In this document: in pieces, positions 53,086-62,413 of the stretch
How the letters are laid out: the number at the start of each line of letters is the position of its first letter
Position numbering within the stretch: the stretch's first letter is position 1
Notes under the pieces: generated by a model
Databases searched by the model: none
What the model was told of the DNA's origin: nothing
What the model saw: the letters and a program-made list of their open reading frames with translations, nothing else
Assembly (NCBI RefSeq): GCF_037860775.1
Contig: NZ_JBBEWC010000006.1
Location: 248,001-312,000 of the forward strand
Length of the DNA: 64,000 nt
Direction of reading: 5' to 3'
From: Emticicia soli
Lineage (GTDB): Bacteria; Bacteroidota; Bacteroidia; Cytophagales; Spirosomataceae
Position numbers and translations under genes: made by a program

Positions 53086-53100
53086 AATGCTGATTTATAG

Positions 53101-53141
53101 TTAAGGTCTCCCTTTGTGATGTTCATAAAGGGAGACCTTAA
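53101..53141 (+). terminator. Terminator of the trmN6-GT2-M28 transcript
   Basis: TAAGGTCTCCCTTT / AAAGGGAGACCTTA forms a perfect 14-bp stem 15 nt after the peptidase stop. Confidence 0.85.
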
Positions 53142-53332
53142 AGTATAAAACAAAGCCCTTGTTTGCTTAGTTATAATAGTAGCAGAATTTGAAGCAGGAT
53201 TTTAATTTAATAAACCTGTTTTATTTAAATGGCTGTTGTTTTTAATACAATAATTCCACAAAACTTTCGTATGATATGTGTCAGAAAGCCTATGGGCATT
53301 CATAAAAAATGTCATTTAAACGTGCCAAGGTT

Positions 53333-53363
53333 TTGCAACAATACACAAAAATGCTTACGTTTG
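53333..53363 (+). promoter_or_regulatory. Promoter of the PBP1A gene
   Basis: TTG (53333-53335), 20-nt spacer, TACGTTTG (53356-53363), 30 nt before the start codon. Confidence 0.7.
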
Positions 53364-53393
53364 CTTTTATAAAACACCCTTTTCCTCACCAAA

Positions 53394-55724
53394 ATGAAGT
53401 TTAAGTTTCCAGAATTAGCCGCAGGTAAATACAAAAAAATAATTTCGAGAATATGGATGTTCACCGGATTCACGGCCATTGCTGTGGTTGTTTATCTGGT
53501 GGCCGTGAGCTTTAATTTATTCTGGTTATTTGGTAAAATGCCAGGCCCCGAAGAGATAGAAAACCCTAAGAGTGATGTGGCTTCTGAAATTATTTCGTCT
53601 GACGGAAAAGTGATTGGCAAATTTCTTTACGAAAACCGTAGCCCTATCGAATTCAACGAGCTTTCGCCCAATATCATCAATGCCTTAATAGCAACCGAAG
53701 ATGCCCGTTTTACCGTGCACTCGGGTATTGATGCCCGCAGTACGCTGCGTGTTGTAACAGGGATATTTACTGGCCAGCGCAAAGGGGGTGGTAGTACTAT
53801 TTCGCAGCAGCTTGCCAAAAACCTGTTTAAACTTCGTGAAACTGACTACTATAAAGGCCCTTTATATAATGTACCGGGTATCAGGCAGATTATCATAAAA
53901 ACCAAAGAATGGATAACCGCCATTAAGTTGGAGCGTCGCTATACCAAGCAAGAAATAATGGAGAAGTACCTCAACACCATTGAGTTCAGTAGTGGTGCTT
54001 TTGGTATTCGTTCGGCTACTAAAACCTATTTCAAAAAAGAGCCAAGCGAGGTAACGCTCGAAGAAGCTGCCGTATTGGTAGGCATGATTCAGAACCCCTC
54101 TCGTTTCAATCCTAAGTTTCATCCGCAGGCTTCAAAAACACGCCGTAATATCGTTTTCGACCAGATGGTGAAGTATGATAAACTTTCACCAGCCAAAGCC
54201 GAGACCTTAAAACAAGTACCTATTGTACTAAATTACCAGCCCGAAAGCCATAATACAGGCCCTGCGCCTTACTTCCGTGAGTTCCTGAAAGGTTGGTTGA
54301 AAGAGCAAATAGCCAAAGAAGGCTACGACCCCGACGATATTTATACTAAGGGTTTCAAGATATATACGACCATCGATTCTCGCATGCAATTCTATGCCGA
54401 AGAAGCATTGAGAGAGAACATGAAAGAGCAACAAAAGAAATTTTATGAGCACTGGAAAGGCCGTAACCCCTGGACATTAGAAAAACCGGGAACCTCTGGC
54501 GTTTATGCAGAAATTCCGAACTTTATTGAGAATATCGCCAAAACTACTCCTCGTTTCCGTGAGCTGAAAGAAGAATATGACGGCGATATGGACAAGGTTT
54601 GGAAAGAAATGAATCGCCCAAATAAAATGAGGGTATTCTCATGGAATGGTGAAAGAGATACAGTGATGTCGTCGATGGACTCAATCCGCTACTATAAACA
54701 TTACCTACACTCTAGCTTCTTGGCAATGGACCCTCGCAATGGGCAGATTAAAGCATGGGTTGGTGGTATTAACTACAAGTATTTTAAATACGACCACGTA
54801 AAACAAGGAAAAAGACAACCCGGCTCAACATTTAAGCCATTTGTATATGTTACAGCCATTGACAATGGCTTTTCAACCTGCGAACACGTAGTTGACCAAC
54901 CGGTAACTATCTCGGTACCAGGCGGTAGCTGGACACCTAAAAACTCTGATGGAGTTTATAGTTACAGGTCTTTAACCCTACGGCAGGCCTTGGGGCAGTC
55001 TATCAATACGGTGAGTGCTTATCTTGTAAATCAGTTTAAGGCCAATAACGTGATAAACTATGCACACAAACTTGGTATTAAAAGCGAATTACCCGAAGTA
55101 CCCGCTATTTGTTTGGGTATCGGTAACGTTTCTTTGTATGAGCTAATGGCAGGTTATTGTGTATTTGCCAACTCGGGTAAATATACCGAACCGATATTTG
55201 TAACACGCATTGAAGACAAAAACGGCGAGCTGGTTAAAGAATATTACTCTGATAGTAAAGAGGTAATCAGCCAGGAAACAGCCTATAAAATGATACACCT
55301 GATGCGTGGCGCTACGCAACCGGGTGGTACGGCCTTTGGTGGTTTATCAAGATACGGTGTTTTAGATGGCAACGAGGTGGCTGCTAAAACGGGTACAACC
55401 TCAAACTACTCTGATGGTTGGTTTATGGGTATTACACCTACACTTGTAGCCGGAGGCTGGACAGGCGGCGACGACCCGACGATTCACTTCCGAACTATTG
55501 CTTTAGGGCAAGGTGCACGGGTATCGTTACCAACCTGGGGTATGTTCTTCCAGAAAGTATATGGAGATAAAACCCTGGAATACAAAAAGGGCTCCTTTTT
55601 GAAGCCCTCTACAGTGTCTATATCAGGTGACTGTGTGTTTACTGCCGGTGAAGGGTATCATATTGATTCAACTCAAAAATACACCCCGCCTACTGCAAAA
55701 CCTGCCGACGATGACCAATTATAA
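53394..55724 (+). CDS. mrcA: Class A penicillin-binding protein (PBP1A type)
   Basis: A 776-residue bifunctional enzyme for peptidoglycan synthesis. One membrane helix (about 20-44), a transglycosylase domain with EDARFTVHSGID and GGGSTISQQLAKNLFK, then a transpeptidase domain with SxxK in QPGSTFKPFVY, SxN in GQSINT, and KTG in AKTGTTSNYSD. All catalytic motifs are intact and the length is normal. Confidence 0.95.
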   Translation: MKFKFPELAAGKYKKIISRIWMFTGFTAIAVVVYLVAVSFNLFWLFGKMPGPEEIENPKSDVASEIISSDGKVIGKFLYENRSPIEFNELSPNIINALIATEDARFTVHSGIDARSTLRVVTGIFTGQRKGGGSTISQQLAKNLFKLRETDYYKGPLYNVPGIRQIIIKTKEWITAIKLERRYTKQEIMEKYLNTIEFSSGAFGIRSATKTYFKKEPSEVTLEEAAVLVGMIQNPSRFNPKFHPQASKTRRNIVFDQMVKYDKLSPAKAETLKQVPIVLNYQPESHNTGPAPYFREFLKGWLKEQIAKEGYDPDDIYTKGFKIYTTIDSRMQFYAEEALRENMKEQQKKFYEHWKGRNPWTLEKPGTSGVYAEIPNFIENIAKTTPRFRELKEEYDGDMDKVWKEMNRPNKMRVFSWNGERDTVMSSMDSIRYYKHYLHSSFLAMDPRNGQIKAWVGGINYKYFKYDHVKQGKRQPGSTFKPFVYVTAIDNGFSTCEHVVDQPVTISVPGGSWTPKNSDGVYSYRSLTLRQALGQSINTVSAYLVNQFKANNVINYAHKLGIKSELPEVPAICLGIGNVSLYELMAGYCVFANSGKYTEPIFVTRIEDKNGELVKEYYSDSKEVISQETAYKMIHLMRGATQPGGTAFGGLSRYGVLDGNEVAAKTGTTSNYSDGWFMGITPTLVAGGWTGGDDPTIHFRTIALGQGARVSLPTWGMFFQKVYGDKTLEYKKGSFLKPSTVSISGDCVFTAGEGYHIDSTQKYTPPTAKPADDDQL

Positions 55725-55730
55725 TTGAGT

Positions 55731-55925
55731 TTATGCTGCCATTGGCGCAAAGTCCATATCTGGTTCGGTTTCTACCTCGGTAGATTCGAGCAGCATATAA
55801 ACTGCTTTGGTTTGTTTTCTGTTAACAACGTACTCGTTCCAGTTTGAAATGATTACGCTGATACCGCAGATTAAACTCAGAATTACATACGGAATTTGGA
55901 TTAGTAAGACAAAGAAGTGTGACAT
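55731..55925 (-). CDS. Small membrane protein of unknown function
   Basis: A 64-residue frame with one long hydrophobic segment (FVLLIQIPYVILSLICGISV) and an acidic C-terminal tail. It runs convergently to PBP1A with only 6 bp between stops. Real status is uncertain: it is short and unrecognised, but nothing else occupies the space. Confidence 0.45.
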   Translation of the reverse strand: MSHFFVLLIQIPYVILSLICGISVIISNWNEYVVNRKQTKAVYMLLESTEVETEPDMDFAPMAA

Positions 55926-55992
55926 AATTTTTATAGTTTCATGGAATTACCATAAGTGAATAAAAATCTATGCCATCCATTTTTGCATCAGC

Positions 55993-56034
55993 AAAAGCAA
56001 AACATGAGTAAATATTTACTCATTTTTTGCTTTT
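55993..56034. repeat. 42-bp near-perfect palindrome
   Basis: The core ATGAGTAAATATTTACTCAT (56004-56023) is a perfect 20-bp palindrome without a loop; the arms extend to 55993 and 56034 with one mismatched pair (56003/56024). A run of T follows on the plus strand. It could end PBP1A transcription or bind a dimeric protein. Confidence 0.75.
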
Positions 56035-56304
56035 TTTTATGTCTTCTTGCCAAAAAAGAATCGATTTTCTTATAAATCAACCCCTTACTACGCTAATTCG
56101 CTGTATTCAGGCTATTGCGTTTGGCTTACTTAATAATTGCTTAACATAAGGGTAATATTCTGAGAATAGTAAAACTCTACTTTTGCGGCATGAAAATTAA
56201 TGAATCGAAAGGTTGAAGAAAGAAAAGTGCAGGAAATTTTACCAAAGAAAAAACAAATCTTCTAATTACCAATTATTCCGTTTTTTGGTTCGATTTAGCG
56301 AAAA

Positions 56305-56341
56305 ATTTAAAACGTTTGCAGAACGATTTAAAACGTTTGCA
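56305..56341. promoter_or_regulatory. Two tandem LacI-type operator half-palindromes upstream of susC
   Basis: The 16-mer ATTTAAAACGTTTGCA occurs twice, at 56305-56320 and 56326-56341, start to start exactly 21 bp, two turns of the helix. The AACGTT centre with TGCA arm fits LacI-family operators. No LacI-family gene is in this window. Confidence 0.65.
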
Positions 56342-56592
56342 TAGCATTACTTAAAAATAATAATATTTTTTATTGTTATAATGCAACAAATTTCAAAGAA
56401 TTCGTAAATAACACCAATAATCTGAAGATTAATAGTGTGCTTGAGTTTAGGCAGAATCCCGACAGTTAATGCGGCCAAACACTCAATGCTACTATGTTTA
56501 CCCTTTTCCGTATGCACTATTATTTATCGAAATACCTCACCCTTTGTAATTACATTGTTACAACATCTAATTGTTTAATTAATCATCTTATT

Positions 56593-59500
56593 ATGAAACA
56601 CCTTTCTACCTCTCCCCCACCTTTAAGATTCCTGTTGGGGGTAATTTTGTTTGCTGCTATGTGCATACCGCAGGTATATGCACAAAAAGCAGTATTCGCC
56701 AGTGTGAAAGACTCACGTAGCACAAGCAACGTTGATAGTAAAATTGTAGACATAACTGTAAAAGGCCGTGTAACAGACGAAACCACAGGCGAGCCACTCA
56801 TTGGTGCCAGTGTGGTTGTAAAAGGCACACAAAAAGGTGCAACTACCGATGCAAACGGTAGCTACTCTATTGTAGTACCTAGCCAAAATTCGGTGCTTGT
56901 GGTAGGTTTTATTGGCTATACAAAAAAAGAAGTAACTGTTGGCAACAACACTACACTTGATATAACCTTAAAATCAGAAGCATCTGACCTGGCTCAGGTA
57001 GTTGTAATCGGCTATGGTACTGTTGCCAAAAAAGATATGACAGGGGCTGTAAAGTCTCTGAAAAGTTCTGAGTTCAATAAAGGTATCATCAACTCACCTG
57101 AGCAATTGTTGCAAGGTAAAGTTGCCGGGGTAAATGTTACATCGGCAAGTGGTGAGCCTGGTGCTGCACAAAACATCAGCATTCGTGGCCCAGGGGGTGT
57201 GCGTACAGGTAGTACGCCTTTGTTTATCCTTGATGGTATGGCGCTTGATAACTCAAGCACTGGTGGTGCAACAAACCCATTAACATTTTTGAACCCACAA
57301 GATATTGAGTCGATTGACGTATTGAAAGATGCCTCGGCTACTGCTATCTACGGTTCTCGTGGTGCTAATGGGGTAGTTTTAATCACTACAAAAAAAGGTA
57401 AAGCCGGTTTCTCAACCCTTACTTATTCGGGTAGTGTAGGTATCTCAAAAATAGCAAGAGCATTGCCTGTTTTTGGTGCCGATGAGTTTAAGAAACAAGT
57501 AACAGCTTTAGGTGGTGTATTAGAAGACTTAGGTGCAAATACCGACTGGCAAAAAGAAGTTACACAAACGGCCATTACACAAAACCACAACTTATCGATG
57601 GGTGGTGGTGCAGATAAACTAACTTATTATGGTTCGTTTGGTATCCAGAACCAAGAAGGTATCTTGAAAAACAGCAACCTGAACCGTTATACAGGCCGTA
57701 TCAACGTAACACAAAAATTCTTAGACGACCGCCTTACTGTTGATGTAAACCTGAATGCTACCTACACTACGAACTCAAGACCTCCGACCGAGGGCCTTAT
57801 TGGTGGAGCTATCACGGCGAACCCAACGTATCCGGTTTATGACGATAAAGGGAATCCTCGTAATTATCCAAACTTTACGAACCCACTTATCACGCTTAAA
57901 TTGCAAAAAGATGTTACTAACACCAACCGTGTAATTGGTAGTATCTCGCCATCGTTCAAAATCACAAAAGATTTAGTTTATAAACTAAACTTTGGTATTG
58001 ATAACTCAACTGCAACACGTGATATTCAGTCATTACCAAATGCTGAACCATTACAAGAAGGTAGACTTGAAACTTATAACACGTACAACAGAAATAAGTT
58101 GATAGAAAACTACCTTACTTATACTTTAAACAAAAACGCACATAGCCTTACAGCTTTGGCGGGTCACTCATACCAGAAGATATTTATTCAAGGCCGTTTT
58201 ACAAGTATCAACAAATTCCCGATTACAGACATCGAGCCTATCTATAACCCGGGCTTAGGGCAGGAGTTAACTCTGGCTAACAACAAACCAACAGGTTATG
58301 CTATCGTAAACGAGCTACAATCATTCTTTGGCCGTGTTAATTACCAATACAAAGATAAATATCTGGCTACTGCTACTGTACGTGCCGATGGTTCGTCAAA
58401 ATTTGGTTCGAACAACAAATATGGTGTATTCCCTTCGTTCTCATTAGGTTGGAGAATCTCGGAAGAAGAGTTCATGAAATCAGCTAATTTCAGCGAATTG
58501 AAATTAAGAGCTGGTTGGGGACAAACCGGAAACCAGGAGATTCCTTCAAAAATCACGCAGGCCCTATTTACTTCGCAAGTATCGGCTTCTACAAGTTACC
58601 CACTGTATCCAACAGGCTCATTCCCTGCCGGAACATCGTATGCACGTTTAGCTAACCCGAATATCCAATGGGAGGTTTCAACCCAAACTAACGTAGGGCT
58701 TGATTTTGGTTTGTTCCGTGGTGCCTTAACAGGAGCTATTGATTACTTCCACAAGGTATCAAACAATATCTTATTAGAGGTTATTCCTGCCGACCCGGTT
58801 CAACCTGCCGGAACATTCTGGACTAACGTACAAGATATGAATATCATAAACCAAGGTCTTGAACTAGAATTAAACTACCGCTACACAGCCGGAAATGGTT
58901 TCAGATTTGATTTAGGTGGTAACGTAACGTTTATCAAAAATATCGTTAAAAACTCGCCTTATTCAGTTATTCCGTCGGGTAGTGCTTCTGGTTCTGGTCT
59001 TACTTCGGCCACTATCAATGGTTATATCAGCGGCCAGCCTATCGGTACATTCTTCCTGAAAGAATTTACAGGTTTTGATGACAAAGGCATAAGCACTTAC
59101 AGAGATGTTAATGGCGATGGCCTTGTAACAGACAACGACCGTGTTGCTGCCGGAAGTGCCCTTCCGACCAGACAATACAACATCAATACAAACTTATCGT
59201 ACAAAGGATTTGACCTATCGGCCAACTTCAACGGTGTAGCTGGCAACAAAATCTACGATAACACAGCCAATGCTAACTTCTATAAACTAAGATTATCGAA
59301 AGGTATCAATACAACGCCTGAGGCAATTGCTTTTGCCAACGAGTCTATCAATAACTCGGCTCCGGTTTCAACAAGATTCCTGAAAGACGGTGCGTTTTTC
59401 AGATTGAACAACTTGTCGTTAGGATATAGCGTAAGCCCCAAAGCGATTGGTCTTGATAAATGGGTATCTAATCTGAGATTGTCAGTAACTGGCCAAAACC

Positions 59501-59643
59501 TATTTGTAATTACAAAATATAATGGTTTTGACCCTGAGGTAAATATCGACAGAACTATTGCCGGTATTTCTTCTTATGGTATCGATTATTTAAGTTATCC
59601 TAAAGCTCGTTCGGTAGTATTTGGCCTGAACGTTTCATTTTAA
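56593..59643 (+). CDS. SusC/RagA-type TonB-dependent receptor
   Basis: 1016 residues from ATG 56593, which opens a signal peptide (to VYA|Q); the upstream start at 56494 adds 33 residues of unlikely signal. A carboxypeptidase-like domain (GRVTDETTGEPLIGASVVVK; residues about 55-140) precedes the plug, which begins GYGTVAKKDMTGAV and includes IRGPGGVR, then the 22-strand barrel ending GLNVSF. The SusD lipoprotein gene follows after 12 bp. Substrate is probably a glycan or other polymer, but no glycosidase sits beside it, so specificity is open. Confidence 0.95.
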   Translation: MKHLSTSPPPLRFLLGVILFAAMCIPQVYAQKAVFASVKDSRSTSNVDSKIVDITVKGRVTDETTGEPLIGASVVVKGTQKGATTDANGSYSIVVPSQNSVLVVGFIGYTKKEVTVGNNTTLDITLKSEASDLAQVVVIGYGTVAKKDMTGAVKSLKSSEFNKGIINSPEQLLQGKVAGVNVTSASGEPGAAQNISIRGPGGVRTGSTPLFILDGMALDNSSTGGATNPLTFLNPQDIESIDVLKDASATAIYGSRGANGVVLITTKKGKAGFSTLTYSGSVGISKIARALPVFGADEFKKQVTALGGVLEDLGANTDWQKEVTQTAITQNHNLSMGGGADKLTYYGSFGIQNQEGILKNSNLNRYTGRINVTQKFLDDRLTVDVNLNATYTTNSRPPTEGLIGGAITANPTYPVYDDKGNPRNYPNFTNPLITLKLQKDVTNTNRVIGSISPSFKITKDLVYKLNFGIDNSTATRDIQSLPNAEPLQEGRLETYNTYNRNKLIENYLTYTLNKNAHSLTALAGHSYQKIFIQGRFTSINKFPITDIEPIYNPGLGQELTLANNKPTGYAIVNELQSFFGRVNYQYKDKYLATATVRADGSSKFGSNNKYGVFPSFSLGWRISEEEFMKSANFSELKLRAGWGQTGNQEIPSKITQALFTSQVSASTSYPLYPTGSFPAGTSYARLANPNIQWEVSTQTNVGLDFGLFRGALTGAIDYFHKVSNNILLEVIPADPVQPAGTFWTNVQDMNIINQGLELELNYRYTAGNGFRFDLGGNVTFIKNIVKNSPYSVIPSGSASGSGLTSATINGYISGQPIGTFFLKEFTGFDDKGISTYRDVNGDGLVTDNDRVAAGSALPTRQYNINTNLSYKGFDLSANFNGVAGNKIYDNTANANFYKLRLSKGINTTPEAIAFANESINNSAPVSTRFLKDGAFFRLNNLSLGYSVSPKAIGLDKWVSNLRLSVTGQNLFVITKYNGFDPEVNIDRTIAGISSYGIDYLSYPKARSVVFGLNVSF

Positions 59644-59655
59644 AAATTAGCACTC

Positions 59656-61341
59656 ATGAAAAAGAAATTATATACAGCATTAGCACTTGCCGGCTTGTTG
59701 GTTATGAATAGTTGTACCGATTTGAATGAAATCGTTTTAGATGAAACATTCGGCTCTAATCTTTCAGACAAAGAGGCAACAGAGGGAATTATTGCGCCGG
59801 TGTATGCCCGCCTTCCCGACATTTTTTTGCATACAAACTATTTTGCTTTACAGGAGATTTCGACTGACGAGGCTATCCTACCTTACCGTGGTGGTACCGA
59901 CTGGGGCGACAATGGAATTTACCTTGCCATGCACGCTCATACGCACGGTGCCACCGACCCAAACATCCGTAATACCTGGAACCTGATTCTACAAGGTATG
60001 TCAAGAGCTATCACGGCTATCAATACCTTGCCTACAATGAAAGATGCTTCGGCTAAAACATTCCTGGCCGAAGCAAGAGGCATGAGAGCCTATTACTCTA
60101 TGCTTACCTTAGATTTGTTTGGTCTAGTTTTCGTTAAAAATGATGTGGGTGAAACGTCAAAAATTATCAGAGGCGAAGAAGCATTTGAGTACATCAAAAG
60201 CGAATTGCTGGCTGTTGAACCAAACCTTGAAACAACTGTTGGCCCTGGTAGATTATCGAAAGGTGCTGCTTGGGGCTTGTTGGCTCGTTTGTATCTGAAT
60301 GCAGGTGTTTATCGTGACAGATACGCTACGCAGTTTACTTTCAAGCCTGAAGATATGGACAAAGTAATTGAGTATACCGATAAAATCATTTCTTCGGGTC
60401 AATACCAATTGTCGAGTGATTATTTCTCTATCTTCAATTCTGACAACCATACCAACAAAGAATTGATTTTTGCAGTAGACCAAAGAGCAGAGTTAAACGG
60501 CCACAACCGTATGGCTTATTTCTCAATCTCAGGCGACCAGTTCCCGCTTCCGGCTTATCCGGCGGCCAATGGCACTGATGGCCCTGCCATTACTTCTGAT
60601 TTCTATCGTTCATGGACAAGTGCTTATGGCACACAAGACCCATCGGTTGACCCACGTTTCTATAAACAAAACATTTCGGTTTACACAAATCCAGCTGATT
60701 CGTGTGTAGCCGGAGACAAATTCAATATGAACCGAGGTATTTTACGTGGTCAACAATATGGCTTAATCAGAAGAAACGGTGTATTTGTAAAATGTGCAAA
60801 CGGCGATTATAAAGTTGCCAAATTGAATTACGATACTCGTAACAGATCTGACTTACCGGTTAATTTCAGCGAAAAAATTGACTTTACAGTAGAAGGCAGT
60901 AACTATAACTCTGGTTACAGAGTACTGAAATATGAGTTCAGCAAAAAATCGACAAGTGGCAGAAACTTTGGTGATGCTGATATAGTTATCTTACGTTTGG
61001 CTGATATATACCTGATGCGTGCAGAAGCTAAATTGCGTAAAAGCGGCGATGCAGCCGGCGCATTGGCAGATGTAAACATTGTAAGAGCAGCAAGAACAGC
61101 GTCTACGCCTCCTCCGGCATTAACCTCTATGTCATTAGATTTATTATTCCGTGAGCGTGGATTTGAATTCTATTGGGAAATGGTACGCCGTCCGGACATG
61201 GTTCGCTTTGGTAAATACGAAAGCACCTGGACAGAGAAAACCAACAATGACGTGAAGAAAAGAGTTTTCCCGATTCCGCAAACAGCTATCGATGGCGCGT
61301 CTAATATCCCGGGTTATTTAAAACAAAACGACGGATATTAA
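59656..61341 (+). CDS. SusD/RagB-type surface lipoprotein
   Basis: 561 residues. The lipoprotein signal ends MNS|C near residue 19. RagB/SusD architecture follows: an N-terminal TPR-like helical half (about 40-300) with EARGMRAYYSML, and a C-terminal half with ADIYLMRAEAKLR and LLFRERGFEFYWE. It forms a lid on the SusC receptor encoded 12 bp upstream. Confidence 0.95.
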   Translation: MKKKLYTALALAGLLVMNSCTDLNEIVLDETFGSNLSDKEATEGIIAPVYARLPDIFLHTNYFALQEISTDEAILPYRGGTDWGDNGIYLAMHAHTHGATDPNIRNTWNLILQGMSRAITAINTLPTMKDASAKTFLAEARGMRAYYSMLTLDLFGLVFVKNDVGETSKIIRGEEAFEYIKSELLAVEPNLETTVGPGRLSKGAAWGLLARLYLNAGVYRDRYATQFTFKPEDMDKVIEYTDKIISSGQYQLSSDYFSIFNSDNHTNKELIFAVDQRAELNGHNRMAYFSISGDQFPLPAYPAANGTDGPAITSDFYRSWTSAYGTQDPSVDPRFYKQNISVYTNPADSCVAGDKFNMNRGILRGQQYGLIRRNGVFVKCANGDYKVAKLNYDTRNRSDLPVNFSEKIDFTVEGSNYNSGYRVLKYEFSKKSTSGRNFGDADIVILRLADIYLMRAEAKLRKSGDAAGALADVNIVRAARTASTPPPALTSMSLDLLFRERGFEFYWEMVRRPDMVRFGKYESTWTEKTNNDVKKRVFPIPQTAIDGASNIPGYLKQNDGY

Positions 61342-61367
61342 TCGCTTACTTACCTATTCTTTTACAC

Positions 61368-61401
61368 AGCCATGTTTCCAGACTGGAAACATGGCTTTTT
61401 T
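61368..61401 (+). terminator. Terminator of the susCD transcript
   Basis: Perfect 13-bp stem AGCCATGTTTCCA / TGGAAACATGGCT, loop GAC, followed by TTTTT; 26 nt past the susD stop. Confidence 0.92.
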
Positions 61402-61419
61402 GTAAGCGTTTCACCAGAT

Positions 61420-61773
61420 TTATTCTATAATAAAATTGCTTTTGTCTTTCAAATAGAATGCAACCCAAGCCGATGCAATAAGCATTAAGGCCATCGGGAA
61501 TGCTCCTCCTGAAATTTCGGCGGCGGCTGCTCCACCCAGATACGACAGTATAAAATAGAAGCCTATTTTATAGGTTTTAGGTATCCAGAATAGAATAACG
61601 AAGATGATTTCGGCTATACCAAAAGTTGTAATATAAGGGCCATAGCCTGCTTTTGTAAGCCCTGTTATGACTTGTTCGCCACCCATAATTTTCATTACAC
61701 CGCTCATAACAAGCATTAACGATGGAATTGCCATAAAAATAATGGCTAAGATTTTCTGTACTTTGTTCGACAT
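61420..61773 (-). CDS. DoxX-family membrane protein
   Basis: A 117-residue protein with four membrane helices and the DoxX-like pattern of a charged loop between helices 1 and 2 (VMKIMGGEQVITGL). DoxX proteins are small quinone-linked membrane proteins of broad role. It is divergent from an HxlR regulator, with inverted repeats between, so HxlR control is likely. Confidence 0.78.
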   Translation of the reverse strand: MSNKVQKILAIIFMAIPSLMLVMSGVMKIMGGEQVITGLTKAGYGPYITTFGIAEIIFVILFWIPKTYKIGFYFILSYLGGAAAAEISGGAFPMALMLIASAWVAFYLKDKSNFIIE

Positions 61774-61858
61774 GATACTGTAGTTTTAAGATATGTTTTA
61801 GTAAATGTTCTATGCTACTACAATAATCGAAAAAAATAAGTTTATATTTTGCAGTTAA

Positions 61859-61892
61859 TTTCTATTAGAAAGTAGTTTCCTTTAAGAAACTA
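61859..61892. promoter_or_regulatory. Paired inverted repeats between doxX and hxlR genes
   Basis: TTTCTA T TAGAAA (61859-61871) is followed at once by TAGTTTC CTTTAA GAAACTA (61873-61892). Two back-to-back dyads of similar sequence are a plausible site for a dimeric winged-helix regulator such as HxlR. Confidence 0.6.
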
Positions 61893-61950
61893 TCTAATTT
61901 AACTAAAGTATCAGCATAATTTGTTATAGTAGAATCAGATATATCTGCAC

Positions 61951-61985
61951 TAGTGTACACTAATAGCACTTTGTAGCTATCTTTG
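61951..61985 (+). promoter_or_regulatory. hxlR promoter with overlapping palindrome
   Basis: The perfect palindrome TAGTGTACACTA (61951-61962) covers the -33 position of a -7 box TATCTTTG (61978-61985), 33 nt before the start. This fits autoregulation by the HxlR protein. Confidence 0.6.
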
Positions 61986-62017
61986 TTATGAAAATGGAGC
62001 GGTATTAGCTTTTTTTA

Positions 62018-62413
62018 ATGCCAATCCGAGTTATTTATGACGCTATGAATAAGAAAATTGCTGAAGTACCCGACCACCGAGACCATGCCCAATGCAGCCA
62101 ACACATGACGGCCGTGCACGACGCTATGGATATTTTGAGTGGCAAATGGAAAATAATGATAATTGGTTCGCTAAGTTTCGGCAAGAAACGCTTTATGGAA
62201 TTATTGCGTGATGTAACAGGTATAGGGGCAAAAATGCTTTCGAAAGAACTAAAAGACCTTGAAGATAACGATTTAGTAAAACGCACTGTTTATGATACCA
62301 AACCCGTAACGGTGGAGTATGAGCTAACAGAATATGGCGGTACCTTACAAGAAGTAATAGGTTCTATTGCACAATGGGGAGCTGAGCATCGCAAACGCAT
62401 TTTCAATAAGTAA
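62018..62413 (+). CDS. HxlR-family winged-helix regulator
   Basis: 131 residues; ATG 62045 is an alternative start. The single HxlR domain covers about 30-125 with the family pattern DILSGKWKIMIIGSLSFGK, FMELLRDVTGIGAKMLSKEL and VEYELTEYGGTLQEVI. A Cys (in HAQCSQH) sits just before the domain, as in redox- or aldehyde-sensing relatives. It probably regulates the divergent DoxX gene. The end overlaps the next gene by 11 bp convergently. Confidence 0.9.
   Translation: MPIRVIYDAMNKKIAEVPDHRDHAQCSQHMTAVHDAMDILSGKWKIMIIGSLSFGKKRFMELLRDVTGIGAKMLSKELKDLEDNDLVKRTVYDTKPVTVEYELTEYGGTLQEVIGSIAQWGAEHRKRIFNK

Larger units (their letters stand above)
55926..56592 (+). promoter_or_regulatory. Large regulatory region upstream of susC
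   Basis: About 670 bp without a convincing gene. It holds, in order: a 42-bp near-perfect palindrome (55993-56034), a -7 box TACTTTTG (56178-56185), two 16-bp direct repeats with LacI-like centres (56305-56341), and A+T-rich DNA up to the susC start. The inferred leader from that -7 box is about 400 nt. Confidence 0.55.

Noticed and set aside
56494..56592. Upstream in-frame start for susC
   Set aside because: The ATG at 56593 opens a standard signal peptide; the extra 33 residues contain a second hydrophobic stretch and are unlikely in a secreted barrel.
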